DNA of 10,601 nucleotides from JAYZDB01 sp036338025 (GTDB lineage Bacteria > Planctomycetota > UBA1135 > UBA2386). Shown here one piece after another: positions 1 to 6,646 of the stretch. Each line of letters starts with the position of its first letter. The stretch's first letter is position 1. The stretch spans positions 1 through 10,601 of the forward strand of contig JAYZDB010000303.1 in assembly GCA_036338025.1 (NCBI GenBank), read 5' to 3'. A program made the position numbers and the translations under genes. The notes below the pieces were generated by a model. It made no database searches. It had not been told where the DNA came from and saw only the letters and a list, made by a program, of their open reading frames with translations.

Positions 1-842
1 TCGAGTCGCGGGCAGCAGAACTCGGAACAAGGTCGATCAAGAAGGGCGCCAAGCGGCAGGGCTTGCTGCTCGCCCTGAGGATGACGGACCTGACTACCTT
101 GGAAGGCAAGGACTCGGCTGGCAAGGTGACTGCGCTCTGCCACAAGGCCATGCGTCCTGGTCCTGGGTTGCCGTCCTGTGCAGCCGTTTGTGTGTACCCC
201 GATATGGTCGCGACCGCTGCCGCAGCTGTCGAGGGATCCAAGGTGCAGGTCGCGTCGGTCGCTACCGGCTTCCCGTCGGGCAGGACGGATCTCGACTTGA
301 AGCTCTCGGAGACGCGGCTGTGTGTTGCTGATGGAGCATCTGAAATCGACATGGTGATCGATCGCGGAGCTTTCCTCAGTGGTAACTACGGAGTGGTGTT
401 CGACGAGATCTGTCAAATCAAGGAAGCCTGTGGGGACGCGCACCTCAAGGTAATCCTGGAGACTGGCGAGTTGGTGACCTACGACAACATCCGTCGTGCG
501 TGCCGGATCGCGCTGTTGGCGGGGGCTGACTTCATCAAGACCAGCACTGGCAAGGTGTCGCCCGCCTCGACACGTCCGGTGGTTTTGCTGATGCTGGAAG
601 CGGTGCGTGATTTCTATCTGGACACTGGCAAACTGGTTGGAGTGAAGGCAGCCGGTGGGATCAAGAACTCGAAAGATGCTCTGCGCTATCTGGCGATGGT
701 CAACGAGACAGTCGGTGACCATTGGTTGACCCCGGCGATGTTCCGTTTTGGCGCCAGTACGCTGGTCAACGATCTACTGATGCAACTGGCGCGACTCGAT
801 AGCGGCACATACCAGCGCCCCGAGGACTTCAGCAAGGACTGA
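1..842 (+). CDS. deoC: Deoxyribose-phosphate aldolase (DeoC/DERA), 5' end outside the window
   Basis: Cleaves 2-deoxy-D-ribose-5-phosphate into glyceraldehyde-3-phosphate and acetaldehyde, a cytosolic class I (Schiff-base) aldolase of deoxynucleoside catabolism. The Schiff-base lysine lies in ADFIKTSTGK (Lys codon at 537-539), the second active-site lysine in VGVKAAGG (645-647), and the catalytic aspartate in SEIDMVID (348-350). The frame is open to the left edge. Bases 3-62 encode RAAELGTRSIKKGAKRQG-like sequence that aligns by memory with the N-terminal helix of human DERA, ahead of the conserved DLTTL. The TTG at 63 and ATG at 81 are therefore internal, and the true start lies upstream of the window; 279 residues are visible. 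VASVATGFP and EIDMVIDR are closer to animal-type DERA than to E. coli DeoC. The stop TGA is 1 nt before the next gene, and the deoA gene in the same operon supports the role. Confidence 0.95.
   Translation, partial: ESRAAELGTRSIKKGAKRQGLLLALRMTDLTTLEGKDSAGKVTALCHKAMRPGPGLPSCAAVCVYPDMVATAAAAVEGSKVQVASVATGFPSGRTDLDLKLSETRLCVADGASEIDMVIDRGAFLSGNYGVVFDEICQIKEACGDAHLKVILETGELVTYDNIRRACRIALLAGADFIKTSTGKVSPASTRPVVLLMLEAVRDFYLDTGKLVGVKAAGGIKNSKDALRYLAMVNETVGDHWLTPAMFRFGASTLVNDLLMQLARLDSGTYQRPEDFSKD
834..838 (+). promoter_or_regulatory. Ribosome binding site for the full-length aldehyde dehydrogenase
   Basis: AAGGA lies 5 nt before the ATG at 844 and inside the last codons of deoC. It supports 844 as the start and translation of the two genes from one mRNA. 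Confidence 0.6.
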
Positions 843-843
843 C

Positions 844-2361
844 ATGAGCAAGCAACAAAAAACCAGGCGTCCGAAGGCCGCCAAGCCTCAACTCACCTTC
901 GGTGAGCGCTGGGTGTATGCTCCTGCCCCGGAGTCTGCTGACCACTTCGAGATCCAGGACAAGTACGAGCTGTTCATCGATGGCGAGTTTGTCGCCCCGC
1001 GGTCAAGGAAGTACTTCGACACGATCAATCCCGCAACCGAGGAGAAACTGGCGCGGGTGGCCCAGGCTGGCGCCCGCGACGTCGATGACGCAGTCGCTGC
1101 CGCTCGCCTCGCCCAGGAAGAAGTCTGGGGTCCGATGTCGGGTCGGGACCGCGCACGCTACGTATTTCGTATCGCACGTCTGGTCCAGGAGCGGGCCCGG
1201 GAACTCGCTTGTCTGGAGACGATGGATGGAGGCAAGCCGATTCGGGAAAGTCGCGATGTCGATGTACCGCTGGCGGCGCAGTGGTTCTTCTACCACGCCG
1301 GTTGGGCAGACAAGTTGCACCTGGCTTTTCCGGGTTCGAAGGTCGCTCCCAAGGGAGTGGTCGGACAGGTCATACCATGGAACTTCCCCTTGTTGATGGC
1401 GGCCTGGAAGATCGCGCCGGCGCTGGCCTGCGGAAATACCGTTGTCCTGAAGCCGGCGGAGACCACACCATTGACGGCTTTGCACCTCGCGCAGATCGTG
1501 GAACAGGCCGAGTTGCCGCCCGGAGTCGTGAACATCGTGACCGGCGATGGCAAGACCGGTGCTGCGCTGGTCGGGCACCCGGACGTCGACAAGATCGCAT
1601 TCACTGGCAGCACTGCGGTCGGCAAGGGAATCCAACGGGCCCTGGCCGGCACCGGCAAGGATCTGACCCTGGAACTGGGTGGTAAAGCCGCCCACATCAT
1701 CTTCGATGACGCCGCTCTCGATCAGGCTGTCGAGGGCGTGGTCCGTGGCATTTTCTTCAACCAGGGCCATGTCTGTTGTGCAGGATCGCGCTTGCTGGTT
1801 CAGGAGAGCGTGCATGACATCTTCATCGAGAAACTGCGCCGACGGATGGATCGGCTGCGGGTCGGTGACCCGATGGACAAGAACACCGATATGGGAGCGA
1901 TCAACTCCGCTGCCCAACTAGGTCGTATCGAGGAGCTCGTTAAGGTAGGTCAGGCGGAGGGTGCGACCCTGCACCAGGCGGAGTGCAGTTTGCCGGAACG
2001 TGGCTTCTGGCATCGGCCCAGCCTGTTTACCGGGGTCAGTCTCAGTCATCGCATCGCGCGTGAGGAGATCTTCGGTCCGGTGCTTACGGTCCTGACATTC
2101 AGGACCCCGGAGGAGGCGGTCGAGAAAGCCAACAACTCCGCCTATGGCCTGTCAGCCGGCATATGGACCGACAAAGGATCGCGCATCCTCTGGATGGCTG
2201 CGCGGATGCGAGCTGGCGTGGTATGGAACAACACCTTCAACTGCTTCGATGCGGCCAGCCCGTTCGGCGGTTTCAAGGAGAGTGGTTTTGGTCGCGAGGG
2301 TGGACGAGCTGGTCTGTTGTCCTACCTGCATTGTTCAGACGATCCCCTGGTGCAGGGCTAA
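844..2361 (+). CDS. NAD(P)+-dependent aldehyde dehydrogenase, catalytic half of a split ALDH16
   Basis: 505 residues with all ALDH catalytic elements: PWNFP with the oxyanion Asn at 180, KPAE with Lys203 for cofactor binding, FTGSTAVG (253-260) in the Rossmann fold, general base Glu277 in LELGGK, catalytic Cys311 in GHVCCAGS, and EEIFGP with Glu408 and Phe410. It ends with GGFKESGFGREGG (474-486). It should oxidise an aldehyde to the acid in the cytosol. Placement directly after deoC makes acetaldehyde the likely substrate; this is inference. The N-terminal YAPAPES (25-31) resembles the YGPVPES stretch that I recall near the start of human ALDH16A1, and the next gene matches the second ALDH16 domain. 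It starts at ATG 844, 1 nt after the deoC stop, with AAGGA 5 nt upstream. Family membership (ALDH) is near certain; the ALDH16 subfamily is probable. Confidence 0.93.
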   Translation: MSKQQKTRRPKAAKPQLTFGERWVYAPAPESADHFEIQDKYELFIDGEFVAPRSRKYFDTINPATEEKLARVAQAGARDVDDAVAAARLAQEEVWGPMSGRDRARYVFRIARLVQERARELACLETMDGGKPIRESRDVDVPLAAQWFFYHAGWADKLHLAFPGSKVAPKGVVGQVIPWNFPLLMAAWKIAPALACGNTVVLKPAETTPLTALHLAQIVEQAELPPGVVNIVTGDGKTGAALVGHPDVDKIAFTGSTAVGKGIQRALAGTGKDLTLELGGKAAHIIFDDAALDQAVEGVVRGIFFNQGHVCCAGSRLLVQESVHDIFIEKLRRRMDRLRVGDPMDKNTDMGAINSAAQLGRIEELVKVGQAEGATLHQAECSLPERGFWHRPSLFTGVSLSHRIAREEIFGPVLTVLTFRTPEEAVEKANNSAYGLSAGIWTDKGSRILWMAARMRAGVVWNNTFNCFDAASPFGGFKESGFGREGGRAGLLSYLHCSDDPLVQG

Positions 2362-2362
2362 C

Positions 2363-2367
2363 AGGAG
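2363..2367 (+). promoter_or_regulatory. Strong ribosome binding site between the two aldehyde dehydrogenase genes
   Basis: AGGAG stands 6 nt before the ATG at 2374, immediately after the TAA (2359-2361) of the preceding gene. It is one of the best Shine-Dalgarno matches in the window, and it argues that the second aldehyde dehydrogenase is translated as a separate protein rather than being the accidental tail of a broken fusion. Confidence 0.7.
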
Positions 2368-2373
2368 CAACCC

Positions 2374-3225
2374 ATGACGATCGAAGTCAAGAAGACCTAC
2401 AAGCTGTTCATCGGGGGCAAGTTCCCGCGTAGCGAATCCGGGCGTAGCTTTAATCCGACCGGAGCGGCCGGATTCAATGTACCCCGCGCCAGTCGCAAGG
2501 ATCTGCGGGACGCGGTCGTGGCGGCCCGGGCAGCGCAGCCGAAATGGGGCGAACTCACCGCCTACAATCGCGGACAGATCCTGTTCCGGATGGCGGAAAT
2601 GGTGGCGACGCGAGCCCGTTCCCTTGCCGATGAAATTCGCGCCGGGAATCGCTGTACCCAGCAGGCAGCGGAGAAGCAGGTGATGGCGGCGCATGATCTT
2701 CTGACCTTCTACGCCGGACTTCCGGACAAACTGCAGCAGTTGCTTGGCTCACAGAACGAGGTAGCCGGGCCGTATTTCAATTTCTCGACGGTGGAGCCCG
2801 TCGGAGTGGTGGGGGCAGTGTCGCCCGACCAGCCGTCACTGCTAGGCGCATTGGCGATGAGTATTCCGGTGATCGCGGCTGGTAATACGGTCATCCTGGT
2901 GGTCAGCGAGGAGTCGCCGCTGCCGGGGCTGGCTCTTGGCGAGTTGTTCGCGGTCAGCGACTTGCCGGGGGGCGTGATCAACCTGCTGTCCGGACATCGC
3001 GAGGAGATCCTACCGGAGGTAGTGGCTCACCGGGATGTGGATGGTCTGTTGATCGCTGGCGCTCCGGATGCAAGTCTCTCCGAGCCCGCTGCCGACAGTG
3101 TCACGCGGGTACGCTTTGTCGATCTTCCGGAGCGGGACTGGCACAAGCCCGACAAGCTCTGCTCCCTGCACTTCGTCCGGCCATTCGTGGAGACGAAGAC
3201 CTTCTGGCACCCGGTCGCGCAGTGA
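2374..3225 (+). CDS. Short non-catalytic aldehyde dehydrogenase-like protein, second (pseudo) domain of a split ALDH16
   Basis: 283 residues, against about 490 for a full ALDH. The N-terminal and cofactor-binding part is recognisable: YKLFIGGKF (9-17), VEPVGVVGAVSPDQPS (140-155), AAGNTVILV (168-176), LPGGVINLLSG (197-207). The signature residues are degraded: PWNFP is replaced by SPDQP, the KPAE lysine is lost (VVSEE), and FTGS is IAGA. The whole catalytic domain with the active-site Cys and Glu is absent. After about residue 230 it runs into a short tail ending in VETKTFWHPVAQ. As I recall it, human ALDH16A1 has the same layout in its second domain and ends VARTKALWLPMGD. It is therefore probably a structural or oligomerisation partner of the catalytic gene upstream, not an enzyme. 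Its stop overlaps the deoA start by 4 nt. Confidence 0.85.
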   Translation: MTIEVKKTYKLFIGGKFPRSESGRSFNPTGAAGFNVPRASRKDLRDAVVAARAAQPKWGELTAYNRGQILFRMAEMVATRARSLADEIRAGNRCTQQAAEKQVMAAHDLLTFYAGLPDKLQQLLGSQNEVAGPYFNFSTVEPVGVVGAVSPDQPSLLGALAMSIPVIAAGNTVILVVSEESPLPGLALGELFAVSDLPGGVINLLSGHREEILPEVVAHRDVDGLLIAGAPDASLSEPAADSVTRVRFVDLPERDWHKPDKLCSLHFVRPFVETKTFWHPVAQ

Positions 3226-4544
3226 GTGCGACTGGTCCCCGACACCCGGCGGAAATCATCCAACAAAAACGCGATGGCGCGAAGTTGACGGGTGAGGAGA
3301 TCCGAGAATTCGTCGGCGGAGTGGTCAACGGCGGATTTGGGGATGCCCAACTCGGCGCCTTCCTGATGGCTGTGTGCGTGCGGGGAATGGATGTTGAGGA
3401 AACCGCGGAGTTGACGCTGGCGATGCGGGACTCCGGCAAGGTTCTGGATCTTGACGTGATCGAGGGCCGCAAGGTCGACAAGCACTCGACCGGTGGGGTG
3501 GGAGACAAGGTCAGCCTGGTGCTGGCACCCTTGGTCGCGTCCACCGGTATTCCGGTCCCAATGATCTCGGGCCGGGGCTTGGGCCACACCGGTGGCACAC
3601 TTGACAAGCTCGCTTCGATCCCGGGCTACCGGACCGCCTTGTCGACCACGGAGTTTCTCGAGGTGCTGGCAGATTGTGGATACGTGATGTCGGGTGCCAG
3701 CGCAGATCTGGCCCCTGCAGATCGACGGATTTACTCGGTGCGAGACGTGTCCGGCACAGTCGAGAGCATCCCCTTGATTACCAGTTCGATCCTGTCCAAG
3801 AAATTGGCTGCCGGTATCGACGCCCTGGTCATGGACGTCAAAGTCGGCCGCGCGTCCTTCATGAAGACCCATGAAGATGCTGCCGTGCTGATGGAGAGCC
3901 TCGTGCAGGTTGGCCGTCAGGCCGGCAAGCAGGTGCGTGCCCTGATGACGGACATGGATACGCCCTTGGGCTGTGCGATTGGCAATGCGCTGGAGGTACG
4001 GGAGACTTTGGACGCCCTTCGTGGCCGGGGTCCAGCGGATTTGATGGAGTTGGTCTACGCCCTGGGTGCGGAGATGTTGGTGCTTGCCGGCCAGGTTTCT
4101 GATCTTGCGGCGGGCGAGAGTCGGCTTCGTGAACAACTGGCATCTGGTGCGGCGCTGGAGTGTTTTCGCGGCAACGTGGAGCGCCAGGGAGGCGACCCAC
4201 GGGTGGTGGCTGATCCCGAACTCCTGCCGAGTGCGCCGGTTTGCTGTCCGGTCACCGCACCGGCGGACGGTTTCGTTGTCGACATCGACCCACTCGCCAT
4301 CGGCAAGGCCGTGGTGGCTCTCGGTGGTGGACGACGGCAACCGACCGATGAGATCGACCCGAGGGTCGGTGTCGTGCTGCGCAAGAAGGTCGGCGACTCA
4401 GTGCAGTCTGGCGAGGCCTGGGCCGAGTTGCACGCCACCGACGAGAGCAGTGCGGCGGTGGTGACGAAGTCGATTGAGGCCGCCCTGCGGGTCGCTGCCG
4501 ACGCCCCCGAACCACGGACCTGCATCCACATGCGTATCGGCTAG
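3222..4544 (+). CDS. deoA: Thymidine / pyrimidine-nucleoside phosphorylase
   Basis: Phosphorolyses (deoxy)pyrimidine nucleosides to the free base and (deoxy)ribose-1-phosphate. It is 440 residues, the usual family length, and collinear with E. coli DeoA: helical N-terminus EIIQQKRDG (11-19), phosphate-binding KHSTGGVGD (87-95), the family signature SGRGLGHTGGTLDKL (116-130), pyrimidine-contact residues Arg174, Ser189 and Lys193 (E. coli Arg171, Ser186, Lys190), ALVMDVKVG (201-209), and the C-terminal ALGGGRRQ (366-373). Whether it is thymidine-specific (DeoA) or a broad pyrimidine phosphorylase (Pdp) cannot be settled by eye. The start is GTG at 3222, overlapping the previous TGA as GTGA. There is no clear Shine-Dalgarno, so translation probably depends on coupling. 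The conserved region begins at residue 10, which leaves little room for another start. It is convergent with ispG, 16 nt away, and no hairpin terminator is evident between them. Confidence 0.95.
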   Translation: MSATGPRHPAEIIQQKRDGAKLTGEEIREFVGGVVNGGFGDAQLGAFLMAVCVRGMDVEETAELTLAMRDSGKVLDLDVIEGRKVDKHSTGGVGDKVSLVLAPLVASTGIPVPMISGRGLGHTGGTLDKLASIPGYRTALSTTEFLEVLADCGYVMSGASADLAPADRRIYSVRDVSGTVESIPLITSSILSKKLAAGIDALVMDVKVGRASFMKTHEDAAVLMESLVQVGRQAGKQVRALMTDMDTPLGCAIGNALEVRETLDALRGRGPADLMELVYALGAEMLVLAGQVSDLAAGESRLREQLASGAALECFRGNVERQGGDPRVVADPELLPSAPVCCPVTAPADGFVVDIDPLAIGKAVVALGGGRRQPTDEIDPRVGVVLRKKVGDSVQSGEAWAELHATDESSAAVVTKSIEAALRVAADAPEPRTCIHMRIG

Positions 4545-4560
4545 ACGCGGATCTACCGGT

Positions 4561-5769
4561 TCACATGTGGGCGACGTAGTGTTCGATCAACTGCAGGAAG
4601 TCATCGGCGAGGCTAGGACCCTCAAGTGTCGTGTGCTGCTGACCGTCGATGTAGACCGGCGAGCGCGGTGCCTCGCCAGTCCCGGGCAGGCTGATTCCAA
4701 GGTGGGCGGCCTTGCTCTCACCCGGTCCGTTGACCACGCAGCCCATCACTGCGACTTTCAGGGTGGCTGCCTTTGGGTTGGTGCTTTGCCACTCTGGCAT
4801 ACGGCGCTCCAGGAAACTCTCCACTTTCTGGGAGAGCTCCTGGAAGTAGGTGCTGGTCGTGCGACCGCAACCCGGGCAGGCGGTGACGCTGGGCAGGAAT
4901 GGCCGGATGCCGAGACTCTGCAAGATCTGTTGGGAGACCCGGACTTCTTCTGTGCGTAGCCCGCCGGGCTTGGGAGTGAGTGAGACGCGGATGGTGTCAC
5001 CGATTCCGGCGTGTAGCAGGATCGCCAGTGCGGTGCTGGAACTGATGACGCCCTTGTTGCCCATGCCGGCCTCTGTCAGTCCGAGGTGGAGGGCATGGTC
5101 GCTGCGGTCCGAGAGCATCTGGTAGACCTCCACCAACTCGGAGACGTCGCTGATCTTGCAGCTGAGGATGATCTTGTCCCGGCCGAGTCCAAGCTGTTCG
5201 GCGGCCTCGGCCGAGCGGATGGCGCTTTCGACCATGGCGTCCAGCAGGACCTTGGCGCTGCCCTTTGGGGCGGTGGCCTGGGAGTTCTCCTCCATCAGGT
5301 CGGACAGCAGATCCTGGTCCAGGGAGCCGGCGTTGACGCCGATCCGCACCGGCGTGTCGTGTTCCTTCGCGACCTCGATCATGGTGGCGAAGTTCTTGTC
5401 GTGGTTGGTTCCCTTGCCGACGTTTCCGGGGTTGATGCGGTATTTGTCCAGGCACTGGGCCGCATCCGGGTGCTCGCGCAAGAGGCGGTGGCCGTTGTAG
5501 TGGAAGTCGCCGATCAGCGGCACCCCGATGCCCTGGTCCCGCAAGCGCTGGTGGATCTCGGGGACGGCTGCTGCTGCTGCTGCGTTGTTGACCGTGATGC
5601 GTACCAGCTCCGAGCCGGCATTGTGCAGTTCCGCCACCTGGGCCGCCGTCGCGACCGCATCTGCGGTGTCGGTGTTGGTCATCGATTGTACGACAACGGG
5701 GTGGCCGCCGCCGACAACGACGGATCCTACGCTTACCGCTACGGTGTCTTTACGGGCAGGTTTGTCCAA
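4561..5769 (-). CDS. ispG: 4-hydroxy-3-methylbut-2-enyl-diphosphate synthase (IspG/GcpE)
   Basis: Penultimate step of the MEP isoprenoid pathway: an Fe4S4 enzyme that reductively opens methylerythritol cyclodiphosphate to HMBPP in the cytosol. It has 402 residues. A TIM-barrel part carries VVQSMTNTDT (26-35), RITVNN (57-62), PLIGDFHYNGH (84-94), YRINPGNVG (110-118), RIGVNAGSLD (142-151) and LHLGLTEAG (227-235). A C-terminal domain carries the cluster ligands Cys298 and Cys301 (ACPGCGRTT) and Cys344 (GCVVNGPGE), with Glu351 as the fourth conserved ligand. It lacks the large insertion of plant-type IspG. The start is TTG at 5769-5767. Reading upstream in frame there is no ATG or GTG before the fdhD stop codon, so TTG is the only plausible start. 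No good Shine-Dalgarno precedes it. It follows fdhD by 30 nt and is probably co-transcribed with it. Confidence 0.96.
   Translation of the reverse strand: MDKPARKDTVAVSVGSVVVGGGHPVVVQSMTNTDTADAVATAAQVAELHNAGSELVRITVNNAAAAAAVPEIHQRLRDQGIGVPLIGDFHYNGHRLLREHPDAAQCLDKYRINPGNVGKGTNHDKNFATMIEVAKEHDTPVRIGVNAGSLDQDLLSDLMEENSQATAPKGSAKVLLDAMVESAIRSAEAAEQLGLGRDKIILSCKISDVSELVEVYQMLSDRSDHALHLGLTEAGMGNKGVISSSTALAILLHAGIGDTIRVSLTPKPGGLRTEEVRVSQQILQSLGIRPFLPSVTACPGCGRTTSTYFQELSQKVESFLERRMPEWQSTNPKAATLKVAVMGCVVNGPGESKAAHLGISLPGTGEAPRSPVYIDGQQHTTLEGPSLADDFLQLIEHYVAHM
5567..5583. repeat. Short trinucleotide tract (GCT)5GC inside ispG
   Basis: Read on the minus strand this gives five GCA codons followed by GCC, encoding six alanines (residues 63-68 of IspG) just after RITVNN. 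An Ala-rich helix start is usual here in the family, but the pure tandem repeat is locally low-complexity. Confidence 0.8.
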
Positions 5770-5799
5770 GGCTGTTCGGGCTGTACTGGGGTGCGGATG

Positions 5800-6606
5800 C
5801 TACTCCGTCAGGCGACGGTCATCACAGTAGATCTTGGCCGGCCCGCCGCGCAGGAAGCCGACCAGTGTGCCGCCAGCGCTGGAAACGAGGTCGTGGCTCA
5901 AGGCGGACGCCGCCGAGACCGACAGGATGATGGGCACGCCGAGCCGGAGGCACTTCATGGTCAGGTCGTAGCCGGCCCGGCCGGACAGGATTGCGATCGC
6001 CCGGTCGAACTGGTGGCCCGCCAGGCTGGCCTCGCCGATTGCCTTGTCCAGGGCGTTGTGGCGGCCGACGTCTTCGCCGAAGCCGAGCAGGCTGCCTTCG
6101 GCGGAGAACAGGGCTGCACCGTGGCAGGCCCCGGTCAGGGTGAACAGTTGCTGCCGTGATTCGAACTCGGTCCGCATCGCCTCGATTGCATCGCGCCCGA
6201 TCTTTGGAGTGCCGGGGAGCAGGGGGCGGGTGTCTTCCAGCAGTTCCTCGGGGTCGGTCAGGCCACAGATCCCGCAGGACGGGCGGACTTCGTGAGTCCG
6301 GGTGAGGCGTCCGGCGGCCTGGGCATCGGCACTCTGCCGAACGCGGATACGGATCGTATCGGCGCGGAGCTCAGCCGGATCGCCGGGGTCGTGCTGGTGG
6401 CCGAGGATCGCCGCTGGCTCATCGACAATGCCCTCACTGAGCAGGAAACCGACCGCCAGGGCCAGATCTTGGCCGGGGGTGCGCATGGTCAGCAACTGCT
6501 GCTCACCGACCTGGATGAGTAGCGGCTCTTCTCGGACCAACAGGTCCGTTTCGTCATCGTGCAGGCTGCGCTGAGCCGAGCCAGGATGCTGAGGATTCTC
6601 ACTCAT
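5800..6606 (-). CDS. fdhD: Formate dehydrogenase accessory sulfurtransferase FdhD
   Basis: FdhD carries sulfur from the cysteine desulfurase IscS to the bis-MGD molybdenum cofactor, which formate dehydrogenase needs for activity. The protein has 268 residues from ATG 6606. Visible motifs are EEPLLIQV (26-33), LAVGFLLSEGIV (50-61), the sulfur-transfer cysteines Cys111 and Cys114 in SCGICG, TGACHGAALF (158-167), the signature EDVGRHNALDKAIG (178-191), SGRAGYDLTMK (208-218) and the C-terminal TLVGFLRGGPAKIY (247-260). An in-frame ATG at 6621 would add five residues (MIPRE). Neither start has a well-spaced Shine-Dalgarno, so the choice is open. The frame stays open further upstream to 7617, but that part is antisense to the transporter gene and resembles no FdhD. 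No formate dehydrogenase subunit lies in the window. ispG follows 30 nt downstream. Confidence 0.94.
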   Translation of the reverse strand: MSENPQHPGSAQRSLHDDETDLLVREEPLLIQVGEQQLLTMRTPGQDLALAVGFLLSEGIVDEPAAILGHQHDPGDPAELRADTIRIRVRQSADAQAAGRLTRTHEVRPSCGICGLTDPEELLEDTRPLLPGTPKIGRDAIEAMRTEFESRQQLFTLTGACHGAALFSAEGSLLGFGEDVGRHNALDKAIGEASLAGHQFDRAIAILSGRAGYDLTMKCLRLGVPIILSVSAASALSHDLVSSAGGTLVGFLRGGPAKIYCDDRRLTE

Positions 6607-6646
6607 CTCTCTTGGGATCATAGCCGTTGACGGAGATGATTCCGCC
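6607..6646. promoter_or_regulatory. Very short divergent intergenic region, fdhD / nucleoside transporter
   Basis: Only 40 bases (25 if fdhD starts at 6621) separate two divergently transcribed genes. The interval holds a plausible ribosome binding site for the transporter (GGAGA at 6632-6636, 10 nt before the ATG). It is too short for two ordinary non-overlapping promoters, so promoter elements for one or both directions must lie inside the neighbouring coding sequence. I see no convincing -35/-10 pair. Confidence 0.4.

Noticed and set aside
63..83. TTG at 63 or ATG at 81 as the deoC start
   Set aside because: Codons from base 3 onward encode residues that align with the N-terminal region of animal-type DERA, so the gene begins outside the window.
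3027..4340. A 437-codon minus-strand frame opposite deoA and the end of the short ALDH
   Set aside because: The plus strand encodes conserved proteins throughout; the antisense product shows no recognisable domain. Long shadow frames are usual at this base composition.
4545..4569. ACCGGT and CACATGTG palindromes as a terminator between deoA and ispG
   Set aside because: Both are perfect palindromes without a loop, there is no T-run, and CACATGTG is the end of the ispG coding sequence.
5086..6159. A 357-codon plus-strand frame across ispG and fdhD
   Set aside because: It spans two conserved minus-strand genes and their junction, and its product is low-complexity without motifs.
6627..6632. 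TTGACG as a -35 box for the transporter
   Set aside because: A matching -10 would fall at or after the ATG at 6647, so it cannot drive the annotated start.
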